64,000 nt of DNA from Undibacterium sp. (GTDB taxonomy: Bacteria; Pseudomonadota; Gammaproteobacteria; Burkholderiales; Burkholderiaceae_D): NCBI RefSeq assembly GCF_030651495.1, contig NZ_JAUSFI010000050.1:1-64000 (forward strand), given 5' to 3'. Position numbers and translations under genes: made by a program. This document shows, piece after piece, positions 37,774 through 47,151 of this stretch (the stretch's first letter is position 1; each line of letters opens with the position of its first letter). The notes under the pieces were generated by a model. The model saw only the letters and a program-made list of their open reading frames with translations. It was not told the origin of the DNA and did no database searches.

Positions 37774-39612
37774 ATGAAGTCGATACCTCATTGCGTCAAG
37801 ATACTCGTTCGCATTCCTGTGGTTTTAGCTACTGCATTCTTGTTATCCATTCCTGTTGAGGGATTAGCTCTTTCATCGCAGGAAGTTTTTTTGATGTCGG
37901 GCAATACTGTGGTGGGGCTTGAAGTACTCGATGATGCCGAAAAAACTATAGGTTACGCCAGTGCCACGCAGATAGATGCACGACGTTTTGTGACAGCGTG
38001 CGAAATTCTCGACATAGGGCAATTTTTTCGACTTTCTGTCAATTCTGCTGTGCTTGATGGAAAGATATTAGCCCGTGACCGGGAACGAAATCTCTGTTTG
38101 ATCGACGTGAAGGGAGCATCTTCGACAGGAATCCTCCAGCAAAGACGACGTCCCCAGATTGGCGCCCGTGTTTTTGCTGTATCGAATGCTCTCGGATTGG
38201 GCGTAGGTATTTCCGAGGGAGTGGTATCCGGCATCCGTCACTTTCCTGCCGGTGATTACATTCAATTCACCGCATCGATATCCCCAGGTTCCGAAGGCGG
38301 TGCACTGCTGGATGAACAAGGGCAATTGTTAGGCATCGTCGATTATCGACATAGAGACGGACAAAATGTTAACTTTGCCTCGTTTGCACAATGGATAGAC
38401 GAAATTGGAACACGCTCAAACGCCAATGCAGAGAACTTAAAACGCCTGGACGCCGGCGCAGATTTACTGAAACAACAGAAATGGGATGACTTATCTGCCT
38501 TGTCTTTGAATTGGTTGCGAGAGCAACCTGACAATGCCGATGCCTTGAAATTATCGATTATTGCTGCAAAAGGGCTCAAAAACCCTCAAGCAGAGCTATC
38601 TGCCTGGACTGAGCTACATCGTGTCAGCCCTACGCAAGCCGATGTGGGCGTAGGAATGGGAAGGGCTCTGCTATCGACCGGGCGTATCAAAGAAGCGCTG
38701 GAACTTAGCAAGCAACTGACCGCCATCCATCAGGAATATGCCAATGCCCGATTGTTATTGGGTATGGCGCAGCAGTTATCAGGATTGCGCCAGGAAGCGG
38801 AAGAATCGTATAGAGCTGCGATCACTCTGGACGCGTGGCTGATTGAAGCGTATCAAGGTTTATCCACTTTAGCGCAGGAACGCGGCGATTCGGCCACATC
38901 CATCGCTATCTGGTCACGGCTTTCTGGTCTCTATCCGGACGCATTGACTATGCGTATCGCACTTGCCAAAGCCTATCTGGCGGCTGACAAACCGGACCGG
39001 GCTTATATGATTCTTGAAAAATTGCCAGAGAAAGATAGGGACAGTGCCGTCGCCTTGTATTGGCGTGGCATTGTATTAATGCGTTTGCAATGTCCCGATG
39101 CGGCCATATTGGCCTACCAGAAAAGCCTGGCAAAGCAGTTTAATGAAGCCGATGCAGCTTGGGGGGGAATTGGCTATGCGATGGCCAGCATGCAACGTCA
39201 TACCGAGGCCATTGCTGCCTTCACCGCAGCGAGGAAAGCCAATCCTGCTGATGACGGCTGGGCTTATCAGCTGGCAATTAATCTCAAGGATGGCGGGCGC
39301 TCGAATGAAGCCTTGTCTATCATGACATCGCTCATCAAGAAAGCCCCTGAGCTGGCGCACTATTGGCGCCAGCAGGGTTTCATACTCGCTATTCTGGAAC
39401 GCCCGGCAGAGGCGATTCCTGCGATGGAGCGTTCCTTGCAGCTTGAGCCCAATCAACCGAAACTATGGAGGGCGCTAATAGAAACGTGCCAATCTGCCGG
39501 TCACAAAAAAGAGGCGAAAGAGGCATACCAAAAACTGCGTGCCATCGACACAAAGGCGGCTGAGTTAGCCTATCGTGAAAGCATACTTCCTTACGAGGAT
39601 GCTGCATTATGA
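37774..39612 (+). CDS. secreted pseudo-protease (trypsin-like fold) with TPR repeats
   Basis: 612 residues with a signal peptide (VRIPVVLATAFLLSIPVEGLA). Residues about 40-210 follow the S1C protease layout of the next gene (ARVFAVSNALGLGVGISEGV, TASISPGSEGGALLDEQGQLLGI), but the triad is replaced: Glu77 at the His position (FVTACEIL against IASNCHVI), Asn106 at the Asp position (RNLCLI against LDLCLL) and Glu174 at the Ser position (GSEGG against GSSGG). About eight TPR repeats fill the rest (DKPDRAYMILEKLPEKDRDS, NPADDGWAYQLAINLKDGGR). The stop overlaps the next start (ATGA), so the two proteins are probably made in fixed ratio. Likely periplasmic adaptor. Confidence 0.85.
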   Translation: MKSIPHCVKILVRIPVVLATAFLLSIPVEGLALSSQEVFLMSGNTVVGLEVLDDAEKTIGYASATQIDARRFVTACEILDIGQFFRLSVNSAVLDGKILARDRERNLCLIDVKGASSTGILQQRRRPQIGARVFAVSNALGLGVGISEGVVSGIRHFPAGDYIQFTASISPGSEGGALLDEQGQLLGIVDYRHRDGQNVNFASFAQWIDEIGTRSNANAENLKRLDAGADLLKQQKWDDLSALSLNWLREQPDNADALKLSIIAAKGLKNPQAELSAWTELHRVSPTQADVGVGMGRALLSTGRIKEALELSKQLTAIHQEYANARLLLGMAQQLSGLRQEAEESYRAAITLDAWLIEAYQGLSTLAQERGDSATSIAIWSRLSGLYPDALTMRIALAKAYLAADKPDRAYMILEKLPEKDRDSAVALYWRGIVLMRLQCPDAAILAYQKSLAKQFNEADAAWGGIGYAMASMQRHTEAIAAFTAARKANPADDGWAYQLAINLKDGGRSNEALSIMTSLIKKAPELAHYWRQQGFILAILERPAEAIPAMERSLQLEPNQPKLWRALIETCQSAGHKKEAKEAYQKLRAIDTKAAELAYRESILPYEDAAL

Positions 39613-41969
39613 AACTGATATTTCCAACAACGTTCATGCTCATCATCGTCAATGCGGCACCGGCATGGGCAATTGACCTAGCAGACGAAGCCCAGCGCAT
39701 TTTTACAAAAGTGTCAACTTCCGTCGTTACCATCAAGACCTATGACGCCAAGGGAAATCCGGAAGCGCAAGGTAGCGGTGTCGTGGTCGGCGTTGGGCTG
39801 ATCGCAAGCAACTGCCATGTGATTGAAGAGGCTACGTCAATTCGCGTCATTGCGGCGCAGGGCGAGATGGCTGCCGAATGGTTGCGCAAATCACCAGGCC
39901 TTGACCTGTGCTTGCTCAAGGCCGAAGGATTGCAGGCGACTCCTTTACCGCTGCGTCTCAGTCACTCCCTGAAAGTAGGTGAACCGACCTACGCGGTGGG
40001 TAATCCTTTGGGCTTTGGTTTGGCCGTCAGTAAAGGGCTTATTGCTGTTGTCAGACAGGCTGAGCCTTATCCACTGATATTAGCCACAGCAGCACAATCG
40101 CCCGGTTCCAGTGGTGGTGGATTGTTTGACGCCGAGGGTCGCTTGATTGGCATTACTACTGCCGTGATGGGTGCCGGACAAAATGTGAATCTAATCCTTG
40201 CTGCAGACGGGCTGAATGCATTAATTACAAAAGGGACACCTCGGCCACCTATCCCTCTGATTCCAGTGCCCGAAAGGCGCTGGCTAGACGAAGCGGAAGT
40301 TATGCAGAGATCCGGCAATTGGCCTGCATTAGAAAAACTTGCCTTGGACTGGAGTCAGTTGCAACCGCTCTCGGCACGGCCACTGGTATCGATGGGGATG
40401 GCTCAATACGAATTAAAACGCTATGTGGAGGCGGAAACAACTTTGCGCAAGTCCATTGCCCTAGATGAGCATCATGCGTTCGCCTGGATCAACCTGGCCT
40501 CAGTACTAGAAAACCTTGGACAGTCAGAGGAGGCCGAACGCGCGCTGCAACAGGCTGAACGCTTGGTACCGAGTTATGCAGAGCCGAGCAGAAGACGCGC
40601 TGAATGGTATAAGAAACAAGGCAAACCGGCAGCGGCGCTACTGCAAATCAAAGAGGCGATCCGGAAGGATCCGGGACGCAGTTTCATGTGGGAGATACGC
40701 GGCAAAATTGAGGATAGTCTGGGGCATAAGGACGAAGCATTGCATGCTTTTGCAATTGCCTTGCGCTTAGGAAGTGCCGATGCAGAGGTGCAACGCCGGC
40801 TGGCAAAACTCCCCGTTCAATCCGACGCGGTGAATGGTGCTGCACAATTGACCGTCATGACGGATGCGGGAAACAAAGATGAGAGTCGAGCGCAGCTAGT
40901 AGTTGGCTTATATGACATGCAGCTTGGACGGTTGGCGCAAGCTGAGGATGCCATCCGTAAAGCGATCTCGCTCGCGCCGGATTCATCGGAGGCATGGAAT
41001 GGTTTGGGGAGTGTTTTTTTAAAAACCATGCGTTATGCCGAGGCAGAAGATGCTTATACCAAGGCCATGACACTGGATGTCAATAACCTGGAGCCACTTA
41101 TCAATCGTGCCATAGCGCGCAGAGCCAGGAATAAAATGGACTTGGCATTGGACGATGCAACACGTGCCATCACTCTTTTCCCTCAAAGTGAAGGCGCGTG
41201 GAAGGGATACGCGCTGATCAATCTGGATTTGCGAGATTACGCTCGCGCTAACTCCGGCTTTGCAAAAATGGATGGATTAACCAAGATGGACGCAGACTAT
41301 CTGGTGAGCTGGGGAGAAAGTCTGGTCGGAGCAGGACAACTGGATGCTGCGCAAAAGGTCTTGCAGAAAGCAGAAGCTATCGATCCGAAACTGGCCCGCA
41401 CGTTTCTCTCTATGGCTAAGCTACTGGGCCGAAAAGGCGATATTGAAGGTGCTCTCAAGTATGAAAATCGGGTACTTGAATTGGAACCTACCAATGTCCA
41501 TGCGTGGAGCGGCAAAGGATATGCATTAATGAAATTGAACAAATTACCTGAAGCCATCGAAGCACTGGAAACGGCAGTTCGGCTAGATCCGGAGTTAAAT
41601 AATGCCTGGATCAATCTTGGCGAGGCGCAAATGCGCAAGCAAAATTTCGGCCGTGCCATTCAGGCTCTTGAAAAGGCGATAGGGTTGGCACCGGCTGCCA
41701 TGGATGCCCGGCTATATCTTGCGCAAAGTTACTTAAGTGTACGACTGCCGCTCAAGTCACGCGAGCAGGCGCAAAAACTGCTGGATAAACAGCCTGATTT
41801 TGTGCCAGCCCTGAGCCTGATGACGACGGCTTATCTGATGGAAGGTAACGACACTGCTGCCTCCCCGGTTTATAGCAAACTAAAGACGCTGTCACCGGCG
41901 GCAGCGCGCTCAGTGCGCGACCGGGCAATTGCCGGAGGGCTTGCCGGCGCTAAGAATTTGCTTGAGTAG
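39609..41969 (+). CDS. secreted S1C-type serine protease with long TPR tail
   Basis: 786 residues with a signal peptide (LIFPTTFMLIIVNAAPAWA). The trypsin-like domain (about 25-215) has an intact triad: His70 in LIASNCHVI, Asp99 in GLDLCLL and Ser168 in SPGSSGGGLFD. There is no PDZ domain; instead ten or more TPRs follow (for example EAWNGLGSVFLKTMRYAEAE and NAWINLGEAQMRKQNFGRAI), probably holding substrates or the coupled pseudo-protease. Translation is coupled by the ATGA overlap at 39609-39612. Function and targets are unknown. Confidence 0.88.
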   Translation: MKLIFPTTFMLIIVNAAPAWAIDLADEAQRIFTKVSTSVVTIKTYDAKGNPEAQGSGVVVGVGLIASNCHVIEEATSIRVIAAQGEMAAEWLRKSPGLDLCLLKAEGLQATPLPLRLSHSLKVGEPTYAVGNPLGFGLAVSKGLIAVVRQAEPYPLILATAAQSPGSSGGGLFDAEGRLIGITTAVMGAGQNVNLILAADGLNALITKGTPRPPIPLIPVPERRWLDEAEVMQRSGNWPALEKLALDWSQLQPLSARPLVSMGMAQYELKRYVEAETTLRKSIALDEHHAFAWINLASVLENLGQSEEAERALQQAERLVPSYAEPSRRRAEWYKKQGKPAAALLQIKEAIRKDPGRSFMWEIRGKIEDSLGHKDEALHAFAIALRLGSADAEVQRRLAKLPVQSDAVNGAAQLTVMTDAGNKDESRAQLVVGLYDMQLGRLAQAEDAIRKAISLAPDSSEAWNGLGSVFLKTMRYAEAEDAYTKAMTLDVNNLEPLINRAIARRARNKMDLALDDATRAITLFPQSEGAWKGYALINLDLRDYARANSGFAKMDGLTKMDADYLVSWGESLVGAGQLDAAQKVLQKAEAIDPKLARTFLSMAKLLGRKGDIEGALKYENRVLELEPTNVHAWSGKGYALMKLNKLPEAIEALETAVRLDPELNNAWINLGEAQMRKQNFGRAIQALEKAIGLAPAAMDARLYLAQSYLSVRLPLKSREQAQKLLDKQPDFVPALSLMTTAYLMEGNDTAASPVYSKLKTLSPAAARSVRDRAIAGGLAGAKNLLE

Positions 41970-42022
41970 AAAACGCCAAAAGGGAATTTCTATTTATCGA
42001 GGTAAATCATCATTTTTGACAT

Positions 42023-42045
42023 TCAGCGAGAACGCTGATTTTTTC
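42023..42045 (+). terminator. terminator after the protease-TPR pair
   Basis: TCAGCG-AGAA-CGCTGA followed by six T. The rest of the 408-base gap to 42377 is AT-rich with no gene apart from a direct repeat. Confidence 0.7.
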
Positions 42046-42296
42046 TGAAAAACGCACCGTTGTAACGCAAATTCACCGGGCCGATCTTGGCCTGGCAGGC
42101 AGTTTTCCGACGGCGTCAACAAGATGAGCGCCCATTTGTACCTGGCTGCCAAACGCGTGTTTTGATTTGATTTAATTTAATTTTTTCGGATGCTTTTTGC
42201 ACTTATATCAGTGAAGTGCTGGGCACGTTTTTTTCATGAAACAATGTGAGATGTTCTTGAAAAAATACGCTAAGAATATAAAAAATAATTAATACC

Positions 42297-42317
42297 ACTT
42301 AAATACTACTTAAATAC
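42297..42317. repeat. direct repeat before the amino-sugar kinase
   Basis: ACTTAAATAC occurs twice, 11 bases apart (42297-42306 and 42308-42317), about 60 bases upstream of the kinase ATG. It may be a regulator binding site, possibly for the GntR protein of the cluster. Confidence 0.4.
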
Positions 42318-42377
42318 CTATTGACAGCCGCTATAGAAAATTACTACTCTCATACTGAGAATTTTTTTAAGCTGACG

Positions 42378-43307
42378 ATGGGTCAAGACGTGAGAGAGAA
42401 ATATCAATACCTGATCGGCGCCGATGGCGGCGGAACCGGTACGCGTGTCTTGTTGGCGGATGCTGATGAGCGCGAGTTGGGGCGCGGCAGCGCTGGACCG
42501 TCTGCTCTGATGCATGGGGCGGAACCGGCTTGGAGCGCCATTCTTAGTGCCATTCATCAGGCATTTGCTGTTGCGGGCCTGGTTACGCCACCCTGGAATG
42601 AGATCGCTCTTGGCTGTGGTCTGGCCGGGGTCAACAATCGACAGTGGGCCGCCAATTTTGTGGCAAAAGACCCTGGTTTTGCCAGACTGATAATAGAAAC
42701 CGATGCCGGCACTACCTTATTAGGGGCGCATCAGGGCAAGCCGGGTGTGATTGTTGCGCTCGGTACTGGCAGTGTGGGTGAGGTCATGCTGGCCGACGGC
42801 AGTCGTCGCGAGGTTGGCGGCTGGGGATTTCCTTCTAGCGATGAAGCCAGCGGCGCCTGGCTGGGCTTACGCGCCATCAATCATGTGCAGCATGTGCTTG
42901 ACGGGCGTAGCCCCGCTGATGATTTTGCGCAGGCGGTGCTTGTCCATTGTGTGGCACAGTCTGGCGGCGATATCAGCAAGCCGCGTGATGCGGTTTTCAA
43001 TTGGCTGGCGCAAGCCAATCAGGCTACCTATGCGCAATTGGCCCCCTTGGTGATTCAATTTGCATCGAGGGGAGAAAAAGCCAGCGAGATTATGCTGGCG
43101 GCGGGCGTCGAGGTGGCGAAGATGGCGCATGCCTTAGATCCGTCTGGGCAGATGCCGATTGCGCTTTGCGGTGGCCTGGCAGAGCCTATGCTGGCGTATT
43201 TGCCAGTGGAGTTGCGCGTCAGAATGACCAAGCCACAAGCCGATTCAGCAACAGGCGCGCTGATCCTGGTGCGCAATCATTTTTTAAATCAATTTTCTGA
43301 CGCTTGA
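42378..43307 (+). CDS. N-acetylglucosamine kinase-like protein (BadF/BcrA ATPase family)
   Basis: About 309 residues from ATG 42378 (MGQDVREKYQYLIGADGGGTGT); a GTG at 42390 is possible and the ribosome site is weak. The ASKHA fold is shown by GADGGGTGTRVLLAD (phosphate 1), ETDAGTTLLGAHQGKPGVIVALGTGSVG, and GGWGFPSSDEASGAWLGLRA, the pattern of GlcNAc kinases. With GntR, nagA and a hexosaminidase downstream it would phosphorylate GlcNAc entering the cell without a PTS. Confidence 0.85.
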   Translation: MGQDVREKYQYLIGADGGGTGTRVLLADADERELGRGSAGPSALMHGAEPAWSAILSAIHQAFAVAGLVTPPWNEIALGCGLAGVNNRQWAANFVAKDPGFARLIIETDAGTTLLGAHQGKPGVIVALGTGSVGEVMLADGSRREVGGWGFPSSDEASGAWLGLRAINHVQHVLDGRSPADDFAQAVLVHCVAQSGGDISKPRDAVFNWLAQANQATYAQLAPLVIQFASRGEKASEIMLAAGVEVAKMAHALDPSGQMPIALCGGLAEPMLAYLPVELRVRMTKPQADSATGALILVRNHFLNQFSDA

Positions 43308-43309
43308 TC

Positions 43310-44056
43310 ATGCGGGTGCAAATAGCTGATTTTACGCCTGACAGAGAAAACTCGACGCCTTTGTATTTGCAATTGGCCAATAAGCTTGCTGCCGGTATCC
43401 AGCGCGGCCTGTGGCAGCCTGACGAAGCGCTGCCGTCTGAACGCTGGTTGTCGGAAGCGCTGGATATCTCACGAGTCACGGCGCGCAAGGCGATCGATCT
43501 ATTATGTGAACGCGGCTTACTCAATCGCAAACATGGCTCAGGCACTTACCTTGCCCTGAAGATTGCCCCTGCATTGGAGCAGCCTTTGTCGCGCCTGACC
43601 AACTTTAGCGATGAGTTGCGCCGGCGTGGCTTTGTGCCAGGCTCACAATGGATCTCGCGTGAAACTGGCGTGGCGGTAGCGGAAGAAATTTTATCTTTAG
43701 GTTTGTCACCGCAGACCATGGTGGCGCGGCTCAACCGTCTGCGTACGGCAGATAACGTGGTGATGGCGATAGAAAGCACGACCATTCCGGCGGTGTATCT
43801 GCCTGAGCCAAAACGGGTGACAGATAGTTTGTATCGTTATCTGGAAGTGAATAACCTGGCGCCGACGCGCGCCTTGCAGCATATCCGCGCAGTCAATGCC
43901 ACGGCCGAACAGGCAAAACTGGCGGGGATCAAGCAAGGCACCGCCATGTTGTTGATGAAGCGCATCGGCTATTTAGCTAACGGCGCGGCCATTGAGCTGA
44001 CGCATTCGTATTGTCGCAGTGATTATTATGATTTTGTCGCGGAGTTGTTCAGATGA
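43310..44056 (+). CDS. GntR/HutC-family regulator (NagR/DasR-like)
   Basis: About 248 residues from ATG 43310, overlapping nothing but starting three bases after the kinase stop. The winged helix (LYLQLANKLAAGIQRGLWQPDEALPSERWLSEAL, SRVTARKAIDLLCERGLL) is followed by a UTRA ligand domain (RLRTADNVVMAIESTTIP). In nag clusters the ligand is GlcNAc-6-P or GlcN-6-P. Its 3' end overlaps nagA (ATGA). Confidence 0.9.
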   Translation: MRVQIADFTPDRENSTPLYLQLANKLAAGIQRGLWQPDEALPSERWLSEALDISRVTARKAIDLLCERGLLNRKHGSGTYLALKIAPALEQPLSRLTNFSDELRRRGFVPGSQWISRETGVAVAEEILSLGLSPQTMVARLNRLRTADNVVMAIESTTIPAVYLPEPKRVTDSLYRYLEVNNLAPTRALQHIRAVNATAEQAKLAGIKQGTAMLLMKRIGYLANGAAIELTHSYCRSDYYDFVAELFR

Positions 44057-45177
44057 ATACAGTAGTGTTAAATCGGTTGCAAGGAAATATCCTGACGCCA
44101 TCTGGCTGGCTGCAGGGGACGATAGCGTTTTCTGAAAAGATCACTGCTATCTATGGCCAACCGGTCGATCCTGCCGAGAATCAACAGGTGTACATCTTGC
44201 CCGGTTTTGTTGATCTGCACGTGCATGGCGCCGGTGGAAAAGACACCATGGGAGCCGGCGATGCGATCGAGGTGATCGCCCGCATGCATGCGCAGCATGG
44301 TACGACCAGTATGCTGGCCACTACCATGACGGCACCTTTGGCGGATCTAGAATGCGCCTTGCGGGCTCTCACGGGCGTATGTCAGCAGCGTAGTTCTGGT
44401 GCGGCGCGGGTGTTGGGGGTACATCTGGAAGGGCCGTATATTAATAGAGTCAAACTCGGTGCGCAGCCCGATTTTGCGAAGACCGGCTCGATAGAGCAAG
44501 TCAAATACCTGCATGCGATCGCACCGATTAAATTGATTACCGTTGCGCCAGAAATGGATGGTCATTTGCAACTGGTGCGCGAGCTTACCGCAATGGGGAT
44601 GCGGGTTCAGCTCGGTCACACTATGGGCACTTACGAAGATGGTGTGGCGGCGCTGAAAAATGGCGCCAGCGGCTTTACCCATTTGTACAACGCCATGTCA
44701 GGGCTGAATCATCGCGCTCCTGGCATGGTCGGTGCGGCGCTGGCACATGCGCAGTTTTCTGAAATTATTCCTGATTTATTGCATGTTCATGCGGGCGCGA
44801 TCCGCGCCGCCATGCGCGCCATTCCGCAGCTGTATTGCGTGACCGATTCGACCGCCGCTTCGGGCATGCCCGATGGTGAATACATGCTGGGACGCCAGGT
44901 GGTGCACAAGTGTCTCGGTGGTGTACGGCTGGAAGATGGCACGCTGGCTGGCAGCACCTTAACCATGGATCAAGCCTTGCGCAATCTGGTGAGTATCGGC
45001 CTCGATCTGGCCGACGCCTCGAAACGGGTTTCGACTTACGCTGCCGATTTTCTCGGCTTGCCAGAACGCGGTCGCCTGCAAGCCAATGGCTACGCCGATA
45101 TGGTGGTGTTAGACCGGGAACTGAATCTGATTGGCGTGTATGTAGAGGGAGAGAAAATTGATCTCGGCAATATTTAA
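44053..45177 (+). CDS. nagA: N-acetylglucosamine-6-phosphate deacetylase
   Basis: 374 residues, metal-dependent amidohydrolase releasing acetate from GlcNAc-6-P. Motifs: FVDLHVHGAGGKDTM (metal HxH), the HLEGPYIN Glu-Gly-Pro, QLGHTMG, GFTHLYNAMS and CVTDSTAASGMPDGEY (catalytic Asp in TDST). The ATG overlaps the stop of the GntR gene by four bases. The step after the kinase, leading to GlcN-6-P. Confidence 0.95.
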   Translation: MNTVVLNRLQGNILTPSGWLQGTIAFSEKITAIYGQPVDPAENQQVYILPGFVDLHVHGAGGKDTMGAGDAIEVIARMHAQHGTTSMLATTMTAPLADLECALRALTGVCQQRSSGAARVLGVHLEGPYINRVKLGAQPDFAKTGSIEQVKYLHAIAPIKLITVAPEMDGHLQLVRELTAMGMRVQLGHTMGTYEDGVAALKNGASGFTHLYNAMSGLNHRAPGMVGAALAHAQFSEIIPDLLHVHAGAIRAAMRAIPQLYCVTDSTAASGMPDGEYMLGRQVVHKCLGGVRLEDGTLAGSTLTMDQALRNLVSIGLDLADASKRVSTYAADFLGLPERGRLQANGYADMVVLDRELNLIGVYVEGEKIDLGNI

Positions 45178-45321
45178 ATAGCATACTCCCCCTATGTATA
45201 TTTTCAATGCGCAATAAACATATGCGCAAGCGCGTGTATTTTTAATATTTTACGGGGAGTATATTGAATCCCTTTGATTTTTACGGCATTTTTTATGCCA
45301 GGCATGGATGGAAGCAGTGAA

Positions 45322-46863
45322 ATGACGCTAGCGACTAAGGATTTAGCAATGACGAATTTAGCAATGACGGCAGAGGCACGCCGGAGCGCCGGGCGACTCA
45401 TCATGATACGTATGCCCGGCACCACGCTGGATGCCGCAATGGCAGCGTTTTTGCGCGAACATCATATCCGCGCCGTCTGCCTGTTTCGCCAGAATATGCT
45501 GAATCCCGCGCAGCTAGGCAAACTGACTGCCGATTTGCGTACAGTGATGGGGCCGGATGCACTGATTGCGCTCGATCAGGAAGGCGGCGCCGTGGTGCGC
45601 GCCACCTGGGTGCCGCAACCGCCGGCCGCAATGTCGCTCGGTGCCAGCGCCGACCCCGCGCTGTGCCGCCAGGTTGGCGCAGCAGTCGCGCGGGCGGTGA
45701 AGTCGCTGGGCTTTAACTGGAATTTTGCCCCGGTGCTGGACCTGAATAATAACGTCGATAACCCGGTGATTGCCGAGCGCTCTTTTGGCGCTGATCCGCA
45801 ACAAGCCACGGCGCTGGCGCTGGCCTGGATGGCGGGCAGCCTGTCCGAGGGCGTGGCCTGTTGTGTCAAGCATTTTCCCGGTCACGGCGACACCAATGTC
45901 GATTCGCACCGCGATTTGCCGACGGTGAATAAATCACGCGCCGAGCTTGATGCGCTGGAGCTGGCGCCGTTTCAGGCCGCCACCAGCTTTGCGCCCGCCA
46001 TGATGACGGCGCATATCGTGTATCCACAACTCGATGCGGATAACCCCGCTACCATGTCGCGCAAAATCCTCACCGGCCTCTTGCGCGACGAATGGCATTA
46101 CCAGGGCGTCGTGATTACCGACGGCATGGATATGCACGCCATCGCCCATCACTATGGCGTCGGCAACGCCGCAGTACGGGCGCTGGCGGCTGGTGCCGAT
46201 ATGGTGATGGCATTGGGTACCAGAGAAACTCAGCTAGAGACGCTGGACGCCCTCAGTGCGGCGATTGCAAACGGGCAGATCGATCCGGCTGGCCTGAAGC
46301 AAAGACTGGCGCGGGTGGCCAAGCTGGTGCAAGCTTATCCTTGCCAGACTAGCGCCTACCCGGCGCAGGCCGAGCAAGCCGACCGCGCACTCATGGCAAT
46401 GGCATGGCAGCGCGGCTTAACGGCGCACGGCTCTCCCAAGGCTCCGGCGACGGGCAGCAAGGTGCGTTTGGTGATTCGTGCCGATGCCGTCAGCGATGGG
46501 GTCTCGGAAGCCGGTATCCCGGCAGAAAAAGTCGCGGCGATGTTGCGCACATTGTACGATGTCGCCGTCACCACCTTTGCCACAGACAGCCAGTTTGACT
46601 GGAGCAGTCTGCCCGACGATGGACGCTTCGTGATCCTGGCCTCCACCGTGCGTTTGCGTTACAGCCAGCACGCGCGCCAGAGCTGGAAACCCGATCTGCA
46701 CCTGGCCTTATGGAACCCGTTTCAGGCACTCGATATCGCCGCCCCGGCACTGATGACCTACGGCTTTGCCGCCCCGGCAATCGAGGCGGCGGCAGACTGG
46801 CTGGCCGGTAAAATTAAAGCGGCAGGCGTGATACCGGTTGCCAGTTTTTCGGTGGATAAATAA
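45322..46863 (+). CDS. GH3 beta-N-acetylhexosaminidase (NagZ-like)
   Basis: About 513 residues from ATG 45322 with GGAAG upstream; ATGs at 45295, 45349 and 45364 are alternatives. The barrel has the NagZ layout: LIALDQEGGAVVRAT, FNWNFAPVLDLN, the His/Asp dyad loop CCVKHFPGHGDTNVDSH and the nucleophile Asp in VVITDGMDMHAI. A second domain of about 150 residues makes it longer than the E. coli type, like two-domain Bacillus NagZ. No signal peptide is obvious, so it would act on muropeptide fragments in the cytoplasm and supply the upstream GlcNAc pathway. Confidence 0.88.
   Translation: MTLATKDLAMTNLAMTAEARRSAGRLIMIRMPGTTLDAAMAAFLREHHIRAVCLFRQNMLNPAQLGKLTADLRTVMGPDALIALDQEGGAVVRATWVPQPPAAMSLGASADPALCRQVGAAVARAVKSLGFNWNFAPVLDLNNNVDNPVIAERSFGADPQQATALALAWMAGSLSEGVACCVKHFPGHGDTNVDSHRDLPTVNKSRAELDALELAPFQAATSFAPAMMTAHIVYPQLDADNPATMSRKILTGLLRDEWHYQGVVITDGMDMHAIAHHYGVGNAAVRALAAGADMVMALGTRETQLETLDALSAAIANGQIDPAGLKQRLARVAKLVQAYPCQTSAYPAQAEQADRALMAMAWQRGLTAHGSPKAPATGSKVRLVIRADAVSDGVSEAGIPAEKVAAMLRTLYDVAVTTFATDSQFDWSSLPDDGRFVILASTVRLRYSQHARQSWKPDLHLALWNPFQALDIAAPALMTYGFAAPAIEAAADWLAGKIKAAGVIPVASFSVDK
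45341..45370. repeat. 15-bp tandem duplication in the hexosaminidase start region
   Basis: ATTTAGCAATGACGA and ATTTAGCAATGACGG follow each other exactly, encoding LAMTN-LAMTA. Each copy brings its own in-frame ATG, so the start position is ambiguous. Confidence 0.7.
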
Positions 46864-47087
46864 GGAGAACACTCAAGCGGAATTAGCCCAGGCTGCGGGC
46901 TAATTCTTTTGCGCTTAAGGGGCAATTTTCGCTCCTGATCTGGCTTCCTTGCTTGCTTACTCTCTTGCTTATCCTCGTCGGACAGCTCCGCCGGATACCG
47001 CCTCCGCTGTCAGCCCTTGCCACCGCTCTATCAAGCTCTTCGCCCCTGCGGGTTGCCGTGCAAAGTACCGAGAGGCTGTTCTAATGC

Positions 47088-47121
47088 GCGTCATACTTAA
47101 GTCATAAAATCTGCCTATGAT
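47088..47121 (+). promoter_or_regulatory. Pho box and -10 of the phoD promoter
   Basis: GCGTCAT (47088-47094), four bases, then AAGTCAT (47099-47105) and AAAA reproduce the CTGTCAT-N4-CTGTCAT PhoB half-site pattern. TATGAT at 47116-47121 is ten bases after, the spacing at which a Pho box replaces the -35. It lies 31 bases before the phosphatase gene. The 288-base gap 46864-47151 otherwise has no gene. Confidence 0.65.
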
Positions 47122-47151
47122 TTAGCGCTTATCCACTTCAGGACGAGTCCC

